A stretch of DNA of 64,000 nt from G963691835 sp963691835 (GTDB taxonomy: Bacteria > Pseudomonadota > Alphaproteobacteria > Thalassobaculales > Thalassobaculaceae). The stretch lies in the NCBI GenBank assembly GCA_963691835.1, contig OY829383.1, forward strand, positions 1,984,001-2,048,000. Direction: 5' to 3'. Both the position numbers and the translations under genes were made by a program. Below are positions 27,014-33,347 of the stretch, piece by piece (positions within the stretch are counted from its first letter, which is position 1; every line of letters starts with the position of its first letter). Below the pieces are notes generated by a model that saw nothing but the letters and a program-made list of their open reading frames with translations, did no database searches and was not told where the DNA came from.

Positions 27014-27814
27014 TTGCCCCCGCCGTCCGACAGCCCACGCGTAGGACTGTTCGTCACCTGCCTCGTCGACTTCTTTCGGCCGACGGTCGGGTTCGCAGCG
27101 ATCGCCCTTTTGGAACAGGCTGGCTGTACCGTGGAGGTTCCAGAGCTTCAGAGCTGTTGCGGGCAGCCGGCTTTCAACTCCGGCGATCAGGCGGGCGCCA
27201 AAGCCGTCGCAGAGACCATTCTCGATGCTTTCGCAGGGGTCGACTACGTGGTGGTCCCGTCCGGCTCCTGTGCCGGCATGATTTCCCACTACCTGCCGGA
27301 GCTGTTTTCGGACGATCCCAGCAACCTTGCCCGGGCAAAAGCGATCGCGGAGAAAACGTTTGAGCTGGTGAGCTTCCTGGTGGATGTGCGCGGTCTCACA
27401 TCGGTGGAAGCGTCCCTGAACGCCTCGGCGACCTACCACGATTCCTGCTCCGGCCTGCGGGAGCTTGGGATCAAAACCCAGCCGAGAACACTCCTCCATA
27501 GTGTCCAGGGCCTTACCGTCACCGAAATGAAGGATTCGGAGGTCTGTTGCGGCTTCGGAGGCACTTTCTGCGTCAAATACCCGGCGATCTCAGAGAAAAT
27601 GGTCGGTGACAAATCCCAAAACATCGCGGACACCGAAGCGGATCTGCTGCTGGCCGGCGATCTCGGCTGCCTTTTGAACATGGCGGGTAAGCTGTCCCGC
27701 GATCGACGGCAGACCCAGGCCCGGCACGTTGCCGAGGTTCTCGCCGACATGACGGACGGCCCCGCAATCGGGGAAGATCAACCCACACCCGCCACGGACC
27801 GGGAGGCCGTCTGA
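27014..27814 (+). CDS. lutA: L-lactate utilisation protein LutA (Fe-S oxidoreductase subunit)
   Basis: Subunit of the LutABC complex that oxidises L-lactate to pyruvate. Two CCG (cysteine-rich) domains are seen: SCCGQPAFNSGD with an upstream cysteine (TCLVDFF), and VCCGFGGTFCVKYPAIS with an upstream DSCSG; these bind Fe-S clusters. The TTG at 27014, with GGAG 8 bp before it, gives 266 residues and begins shortly before the family start VGLFVTCLVD. A TTG at 26954 is the next alternative. The stop overlaps lutB by one base. Confidence 0.92.
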   Translation: MPPPSDSPRVGLFVTCLVDFFRPTVGFAAIALLEQAGCTVEVPELQSCCGQPAFNSGDQAGAKAVAETILDAFAGVDYVVVPSGSCAGMISHYLPELFSDDPSNLARAKAIAEKTFELVSFLVDVRGLTSVEASLNASATYHDSCSGLRELGIKTQPRTLLHSVQGLTVTEMKDSEVCCGFGGTFCVKYPAISEKMVGDKSQNIADTEADLLLAGDLGCLLNMAGKLSRDRRQTQARHVAEVLADMTDGPAIGEDQPTPATDREAV

Positions 27815-29247
27815 TGGATCCCCGCTCCCGCGATTTCAAAGCCAATGCCGCCAAGGCGCTGGACAACGCGACGCTCCAGAAGGCATTGGGCAAGTTCCCC
27901 TCCGGCTTCCCGGCGCGGCGGGCGGAGGCGATCTCCCGTCTGCCGGAGTTCGACACCCTTCGGGACGCGGCCCGGGACATCAAGAACCACACCTTGGAGA
28001 ATCTGGACGTCTACCTTGAAGCTTTCGAGGCGAAGGCGACGGCCGCCGGCGGACATGTTCACTGGTGCGAGGATGCGGAGGCGGCCCGCCAAACCGTGCT
28101 CAAGATCTGCCGCGATGCCGGCGCGCGGACGGTCACAAAGGGCAAGTCCATGGTGGCCGAGGAAATCGGCCTCAACGACTTCCTGGAGAAGCACGCCATC
28201 GAGCCCGTGGAAACTGACCTCGGCGAGTACATCATCCAGCTTCGCGGGGAGCCGCCGAGCCATATCATCGTCCCGGCGGTCCACGTCACCAAGCCGGAGA
28301 TCGAGGAAACCTTCCGGAAGGCCCATACGGACCTGGATCCCGACCGGCCCCTGGAGGATGCGGACGCGCTGACGAACGAGGCCCGGACCAAGCTCCGCAG
28401 CCGGTATTTCGAGGCGGATGTCGGGATCACCGGCGCCAACTTCCTGGTCGCGGAAACCGGCTCCAGCATCATCGTCACCAATGAGGGCAACGGCGATCTG
28501 ACCCAATCGCTCGCTCGGGTTCATATCGTGGTGGCAAGCCTGGAGAAGGTGGTGCCGACGCTGGAGGATGCGTCCACCATTCTCCGTCTGCTCGCCCGGT
28601 CATCCACCGGCCAGGAGTTCTCCGTCTACACAACGCTGTCCACCGGCCCCCGGCGGGAAGGCGACGCGCATGGTCCTGAGGAATACCACGTCATCCTGCT
28701 GGACAACGGGCGGAGCGAGATGCTCGGCGGGGAATTCCAGGACATGCTCCGCTGTATCCGGTGTGCGGCCTGCATGAACCACTGTCCGGTCTACGGCGCA
28801 GTCGGCGGGCACGCCTATGGCTGGGTTTACCCCGGGCCCATGGGGGCGGTGCTGACCCCGACCCTGATCGGCGTGCATGAGGCGGGGCATCTGCCCAACG
28901 CATCAACCTTCTGCGGAAGGTGCGAGGCGGTCTGCCCCATGCGCATCCCGTTGCCCAGAATGATGCGCGCCTACCGCCGCCAAGAGTTTGAGGGCGGCAT
29001 GGCCCCGCCCGCGGCCCGCTTCGGGCTTGGCGTTTGGGGCTTCTTGGCGCGGCGACCCAAGCTCTATGGCTGGGCGACCGGCCTCGCCTCCCGCGCGCTG
29101 TCGCTGATGGCCGGCCGCAAGGGGCGCCTCAAGAGCGTGCCGCTCGCTGGGGGATGGACGTCTGTCAGGGATCTGCCCGCACCGGAAGGTGGCACCTTCC
29201 GCGCCCGATACGCCGCCGCCCGAAAGGCGGGGGGAGGGGCCCCATGA
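27814..29247 (+). CDS. lutB: L-lactate utilisation iron-sulfur protein LutB
   Basis: Central iron-sulfur subunit of LutABC. N-terminal LUD-type domain (about 70-300; KGKSMVAEEIGLNDFLE, TGANFLVAETGSSIIVTNEGNG), then two 4Fe-4S motifs: CIRCAACMNHCPVYG and CGRCEAVCPMRIPLP. A lutB-specific C-terminal tail follows. 477 residues, normal. The start codon shares its first A with the lutA stop, and the stop overlaps lutC by 4 bp, so translation is coupled throughout. Confidence 0.95.
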   Translation: MDPRSRDFKANAAKALDNATLQKALGKFPSGFPARRAEAISRLPEFDTLRDAARDIKNHTLENLDVYLEAFEAKATAAGGHVHWCEDAEAARQTVLKICRDAGARTVTKGKSMVAEEIGLNDFLEKHAIEPVETDLGEYIIQLRGEPPSHIIVPAVHVTKPEIEETFRKAHTDLDPDRPLEDADALTNEARTKLRSRYFEADVGITGANFLVAETGSSIIVTNEGNGDLTQSLARVHIVVASLEKVVPTLEDASTILRLLARSSTGQEFSVYTTLSTGPRREGDAHGPEEYHVILLDNGRSEMLGGEFQDMLRCIRCAACMNHCPVYGAVGGHAYGWVYPGPMGAVLTPTLIGVHEAGHLPNASTFCGRCEAVCPMRIPLPRMMRAYRRQEFEGGMAPPAARFGLGVWGFLARRPKLYGWATGLASRALSLMAGRKGRLKSVPLAGGWTSVRDLPAPEGGTFRARYAAARKAGGGAP

Positions 29248-29921
29248 CCAGCGAAGCCCGCGCCGCCATTCTCGGCCGCATCCGCACCTCTCTCGGGCGG
29301 GAGAGTGTTGATCCGGCCCGCCGCACGGAAATCCGGGACCGGCTGGCCACGCCGCCGCGCAATCCGATCCCCGCCCGCGCCGCGGCCCTTGATGCCGACG
29401 GTCAGGTCGACCTTTTCGTCGATATGGCGGAGGCGGCCTCCTGCACGGTGCAACGGGTTGCCTCCCTCGACGAGGCGGCACCGGCGATCGCGGACTATCT
29501 GACCCGCACGAACCAACCCGCCCAACTCGTCCAGGCCCCCGCACTGGACGGCACCATCGACTGGTCCAAGACCCCCGCGATCGAGGCCAGGAGCGGCCTT
29601 CCCGGCAAGGACGACGTGGTCGGGGTGGTCCCCGCCTTTGCGGGCGTGGCGGAGACGGGTACCCTGGTCACGCTGTCCGCCGCCGAGACGCCGTCGACCC
29701 TCAACTTCCTGCCGGATACCGCCATCGCCATCCTGCGCCGCAGCGACATCGTCGGCACGTACGAGGATGCGTTCGACCGGGCCCGCGCGCGCCACGGCAA
29801 GGATCTGCCCCGCACCGTGAACCTGATCACGGGCCCCTCCCGCACTGGCGACATCGAGCAGCAGATCCAGATCGGCGTTCACGGTCCCCGGCGGCTCCAC
29901 CTCGTCCTCGTCGACGAGTGA
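29244..29921 (+). CDS. lutC: L-lactate utilisation protein LutC (LUD domain)
   Basis: Third subunit of the lactate oxidation complex; LUD-domain protein of 225 residues. Typical stretches are GVVPAFAGVAETGTLVTLSA and the ending LITGPSRTGDIEQQIQIGVHGPRRLHLVLVDE. The ATG at 29244 overlaps the lutB stop. No lactate permease or GntR-type regulator is adjacent; the porin gene just upstream is separated by a terminator. Confidence 0.94.
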   Translation: MTSEARAAILGRIRTSLGRESVDPARRTEIRDRLATPPRNPIPARAAALDADGQVDLFVDMAEAASCTVQRVASLDEAAPAIADYLTRTNQPAQLVQAPALDGTIDWSKTPAIEARSGLPGKDDVVGVVPAFAGVAETGTLVTLSAAETPSTLNFLPDTAIAILRRSDIVGTYEDAFDRARARHGKDLPRTVNLITGPSRTGDIEQQIQIGVHGPRRLHLVLVDE

Positions 29922-29927
29922 CGCCCC

Positions 29928-30599
29928 ATGGCCCGGAAGCCGACAGACCAGGAACTCGCCCTGTGGCGCCGGGTGACGGCCGAGGCCAAGCCCATGGACC
30001 GGCGGGGCCTGATGGATGCCGCCGCACCGGAGCCTGCCGATAAGGACGCAGCCCCCAAGCCCGACGCCAAACCGAAGCGGTCTGAGAAAGCGGCCGCCAA
30101 GCGCCCCGCAGCCCGCATGCCGGACACGGATCAGCGCCCCCCGGTGAAAACGCCGACAGCGCTCCACGGTCACAGCCACGGCCGCGCACCCGGCATCGAC
30201 CGGCGGACGGCCCTCCGCCTCAAGCGCGGCCAGATGGCGATCGAGGGCCGGATCGACCTTCACGGCATGCGGCAGGAGGAGGCCCACCGCGCCCTCGACG
30301 GCTTCATCGCCACCAGCCGGGCGGCGGGCCGCCGCTGCATACTTGTGATCACCGGCAAGGGCGCCCGGGACGGTGACGATCATCGGCCGTTCGGCGCGCC
30401 CTCCGCCCCCGGCATCCTCCGCCGCCAGGTCCCCCGCTGGCTGTCGGACGGCACCAACCGGGAGGCCGTGCTCGCCTTCGCCACCGCCCAGCCCCAACAT
30501 GGCGGCAGCGGCGCGCTTTACGTCCTGCTCCGGCGGCGGCGGGACGGACCCAGTGGCCCAATGGCCGGGCCGCTCACTTCGCTGGGCGGGCGGTCATGA
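29928..30599 (+). CDS. Smr-domain protein
   Basis: 223-residue protein with a C-terminal Smr (MutS2-type) domain: IEGRIDLHGMRQEEAHRALDGFI (about 104-126), then VITGKG and HGGSGALYVLLRRR. Smr domains bind or cleave nucleic acids; in MutS2 the LDLHG and TGxG motifs form the active site, and both are preserved here. The first 90 residues are charged, rich in Ala/Lys/Pro and probably disordered. The gene lies 6 bp after lutC, and its stop overlaps the next gene. Its link to lactate metabolism is probably only co-transcription. Confidence 0.9.
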   Translation: MARKPTDQELALWRRVTAEAKPMDRRGLMDAAAPEPADKDAAPKPDAKPKRSEKAAAKRPAARMPDTDQRPPVKTPTALHGHSHGRAPGIDRRTALRLKRGQMAIEGRIDLHGMRQEEAHRALDGFIATSRAAGRRCILVITGKGARDGDDHRPFGAPSAPGILRRQVPRWLSDGTNREAVLAFATAQPQHGGSGALYVLLRRRRDGPSGPMAGPLTSLGGRS

Positions 30600-30967
30600 C
30601 CCCTTTCGGCGCCCGGGTTCGCACACTCCGCTCCCAACACGGAGTCACCATGGCGCAAATGGCGGATGCGCTGTCCATCTCATCGGCCTATCTGTCGGCG
30701 CTGGAGCATGGCAAGCGCGGGCTCCCCTCCGTCGCCCTTGTCCATCAGATCTGCCAGTACTTCGGCTTGATCTGGGATGACGCGGAGGCGCTGCAGGCGC
30801 TGGCCCGTCATTCCAACCCCCGCGTCGTGGTCGATACCGCCGGGCTGAGCCCGAAAGCCACCGAGCTCGCCAACCGCCTGGCCGAGCGCATCGGCGAGTT
30901 GGACGACCCCCGCCTGGACGCACTCCTCGCCGAACTCGCCGACCCGACAGGCCCCCGCGGCGGCTGA
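30596..30967 (+). CDS. XRE-family helix-turn-helix regulator
   Basis: 123-residue cytoplasmic protein with an N-terminal Cro/C1-type HTH (about residues 6-60: RVRTLRSQHGVTMAQMADALSISSAYLSALEHGKRGLPS). The recognition helix is SSAYLSALEHG. The C-terminal half is a short helical region (ELANRLAERIGELDDPRLDALLAEL) that may mediate dimerisation. It overlaps the Smr gene by 4 bp (ATGA). Targets are unknown; it is the last gene before the accessory-looking Sel1 region. Confidence 0.88.
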   Translation: MTPFGARVRTLRSQHGVTMAQMADALSISSAYLSALEHGKRGLPSVALVHQICQYFGLIWDDAEALQALARHSNPRVVVDTAGLSPKATELANRLAERIGELDDPRLDALLAELADPTGPRGG

Positions 30968-31112
30968 CACGCCGATCCCCAATAGCCCCCCCTTCACGGA
31001 AAACGGTGCCGCATCTCACAAGACAACCGCCCTCTTAGATTGTATTTTCCTTGGTATGCGCGCTGAATGGCTTCTCGGGTGTGCGGGCGCGCGTATGGGA
31101 GGGATGGGGTTG

Positions 31113-31883
31113 ATGCTGGCGCGGATGCCGGTTGTGTTGCGGTTTACCATCCTGGCTGTGGTCGGGGTCCTGGTGCTGGTGGTTGCGGTGCTGTCCGTGT
31201 GGGCGGAGGGTCGGCAGCGGGTATTTGAGATCACGGGGCTAGTCCCGGACTACACCGTCTTCAAGCCACTGGAGATGAAGCGGTTCGCAGAAGCGCCGGA
31301 GCCGGTCCGTCTCGGGGTCGCGGCGTACAACCGACAAGAGTTCGAGGAGGCGTTCGATCACTTGATGCCCCTGGCCGAAGCGGGGATCGCGGAGGCCCAG
31401 TACCTGATCGGACGGCTACACGGTGAGGGCTACGGCGTCCCCCGCGACGACGCCAAAGCCGCCCTCTGGATCGACAAGGCCGTCGTCCAAGGCTATCCAA
31501 AAGCAATCCTTTACAAGGGCATTATGGTAAGCAATGGAACCGGGTATCTACAGGACTATGAGCAGGCCGTTCAGCTCTTCCGAAGTATAGTTGGAAACAA
31601 GTATGCAAATTTATACTTCGAGTTGGGGAGGCATCTTTACGATGGCCTTGGGAAAAAACATAGCAAAAGAGCGGGTTTATATTATTTTGACACATCGATA
31701 ATGCTCGGTGGGTGTCAGGCTCTTCACTATCTAGCCCGTGATTTTCTAACATATACATCTGGATCTTTTTACGATCCCTTTTTTGACCCAGCTCGTGCCA
31801 AGAGATACCTAGAATTGGCTCGTGAACGAAACTGTCCACATCGATTGATGAAGTTGATGGTATTGCTGGGCCTCCACTACTGA
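31113..31883 (+). CDS. Membrane-anchored Sel1-repeat protein, copy 1
   Basis: 256-residue protein with one N-terminal transmembrane helix (VVLRFTILAVVGVLVLVVAVL) and a C-terminal helical-repeat domain. A clear Sel1 repeat is AEAQYLIGRLHGEGYGVPRD, and a degenerate one follows (YFELGRHLYDGLGKK). The ATG at 31113 was preferred for the GGGAGGG 9 bp upstream; an ATG at 31056 would add 19 residues. It is paralogous to the gene at 32475: both carry F.P...RL..AYNR before the repeats and D..A..YL.....C near the end. The 5' half is GC-rich, the 3' part from about 31500 visibly AT-rich. Its last 7 bp overlap the opposite-strand remnant. Function unknown. Confidence 0.75.
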   Translation: MLARMPVVLRFTILAVVGVLVLVVAVLSVWAEGRQRVFEITGLVPDYTVFKPLEMKRFAEAPEPVRLGVAAYNRQEFEEAFDHLMPLAEAGIAEAQYLIGRLHGEGYGVPRDDAKAALWIDKAVVQGYPKAILYKGIMVSNGTGYLQDYEQAVQLFRSIVGNKYANLYFELGRHLYDGLGKKHSKRAGLYYFDTSIMLGGCQALHYLARDFLTYTSGSFYDPFFDPARAKRYLELARERNCPHRLMKLMVLLGLHY

Positions 31884-32329
31884 GCATTCTCTTCAAAGTT
31901 GGTCTTTACATCTGGTGGAGTGATGGCCTCTTTGATCACGCTCTTCTTATACGAGTCTTTCACCTGCTTGAATCCATTTTCCATGGTTTCCTTACTCACC
32001 ACCGGGTCCTTCTCCAGCACCGAGTTGCCCTTGTTCTTGGCCTCTTTCCGGACGGCGGCATCGACATAGTCCTTCACGTCATGCGCCTCCAGGTACCTAG
32101 ATCCAAGCGTCCGCGCGTTCTTGATCCAACCCGCCAAGCGATCAATCACGATCGCCTCTACCACGTCGCCGACCGCCCCCTCCTCCGAATACGCCCGGAG
32201 ACACATCAAGGCGACAGACACGCTGATCCCTAGTGGACCCGCAAGCGACACAACGGTTTCCGGGAGCCCCGTCCCAACCCAATGCGCTATGTCGGCCGTT
32301 TTGCCCAAGACCCAGAAAGAGATGCACAA
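31877..32329 (-). pseudogene. C-terminal remnant of a paralogue of the 862-residue unknown protein
   Basis: Open frame of about 150 codons with only a TTG to start from (32329); it stays open to about 32437 without an ATG or ribosome site. Its residues from about 23 to the end align with the last 125 residues of the protein at 33341-35929: both have PLG, RAY and E a fixed distance apart, then L.KDP, a V.D.Y stretch, DxxK and a terminal Q before TAG. Everything upstream of that domain is missing, so I call it a truncated copy. It could still be expressed as a small protein. It shares with its full-length relative a 7-bp overlap with the end of a Sel1-repeat gene. Confidence 0.65.
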
Positions 32330-32474
32330 TCTCCAGCGATCCCGGGTTGGGGTGGCGCGGAAGGAAGCCAGAGGTCTGGCCGCGTCTGATCCCGGGTGTT
32401 GCCGAATTCTAACAAAGCTCGTTATTATACTGCACTATACTACCTTATATTTATCTCACCAGCCGGGCGGTGCT

Positions 32475-33347
32475 ATGCGGATCTCCGACTACGAGCTCGC
32501 GAAGCATGCGCACAACCTTCCCCCTGCCGGGTCGGTGGGTGGCACCACGGTGCCGGATCGCCAGCCGCCGGGACGGCTCTTCATCTTTAAGAGACGTCAT
32601 CTCTCCTGGATCTTTCTGCTCTTCCTCGTCGTCGCGGACGCGGTGCCGGAGATCGTCGTCAGCCCCCTCAGAACTCTTCTCCAGGCCCTGGACCTGATTG
32701 AAGACCCAGACGCCTTCCAACCGATCGATCTCACTGCCCTGCCCAACGACCCGCCGGAACTCAGATTGGCCGCCGAGGCCTACAACAGGCACGATTATGT
32801 CTATGCAAGGCAGTTGTTCAAAGATGCCGCACAAATCGACAGTGCCCTAGCCTACTACTATTTGGGCGTCACAAGCTTTCGGGGACGCGGGGTCTCAATC
32901 GACTATAGCAAGGCACGCGAGTATTATGAGCTAGCCGCCCACTTTGGAGAACCCAAGTCTATATACAATCTTGGCGTGATGCTAAGGTATGGTGAAGGCG
33001 GGAACCGCGACGTTAAAAGAGCAATCTCACTTTATAAGACCGCCGCCTCTCTAAATAACCAACTCGCTCAGTTCGCGTTAGGCAGGCTATACATAAATGG
33101 TATTGATATTCCACGTGACAAAAAACGTGGAATACGAATGATCATGAATACGGCAGAAGCCGGACACTGTCCTTCTATAAATTATCTTACGTCACTGTAT
33201 TGGATGAAGAACGAGCATACCTCTCGCGATGTTGTTAAAGCAAATTTCTATCTAAATCAACTTTCTATTCATGATTGCTATAGCGCTCTTCCCTATTTTA
33301 TCAGGATAGTTGGTTATGATGGAGATAGTTTCTTCAACTACTATTGA
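32475..33347 (+). CDS. Membrane-anchored Sel1-repeat protein, copy 2
   Basis: 290 residues: a short cytoplasmic start, one transmembrane helix (HLSWIFLLFLVVADAVPEIVV, about 38-58), then about three Sel1-like repeats (LAYYYLGVTSFRGRGVSIDYSKA; SIYNLGVMLRYGEGGNRDVKRA; AQFALGRLYINGIDIPRDKKR). It is a paralogue of the Sel1 gene 1.4 kb upstream. The 5' third is GC-rich; from about 32780 on the gene is visibly AT-rich. The stop overlaps the stop of the 862-residue gene by 7 bp (CTATTGA), the same arrangement as in copy 1 (CTACTGA). Sel1 repeats mediate protein contacts; the likely partner is the convergent gene product (inference). Confidence 0.78.
   Translation: MRISDYELAKHAHNLPPAGSVGGTTVPDRQPPGRLFIFKRRHLSWIFLLFLVVADAVPEIVVSPLRTLLQALDLIEDPDAFQPIDLTALPNDPPELRLAAEAYNRHDYVYARQLFKDAAQIDSALAYYYLGVTSFRGRGVSIDYSKAREYYELAAHFGEPKSIYNLGVMLRYGEGGNRDVKRAISLYKTAASLNNQLAQFALGRLYINGIDIPRDKKRGIRMIMNTAEAGHCPSINYLTSLYWMKNEHTSRDVVKANFYLNQLSIHDCYSALPYFIRIVGYDGDSFFNYY

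Noticed and set aside
32121..32474. N-terminal extension of the second Sel1-repeat gene
   Set aside because: It overlaps the opposite-strand remnant, lacks similarity to the first Sel1 protein, and the ATG at 32475 fits the paralogue better.
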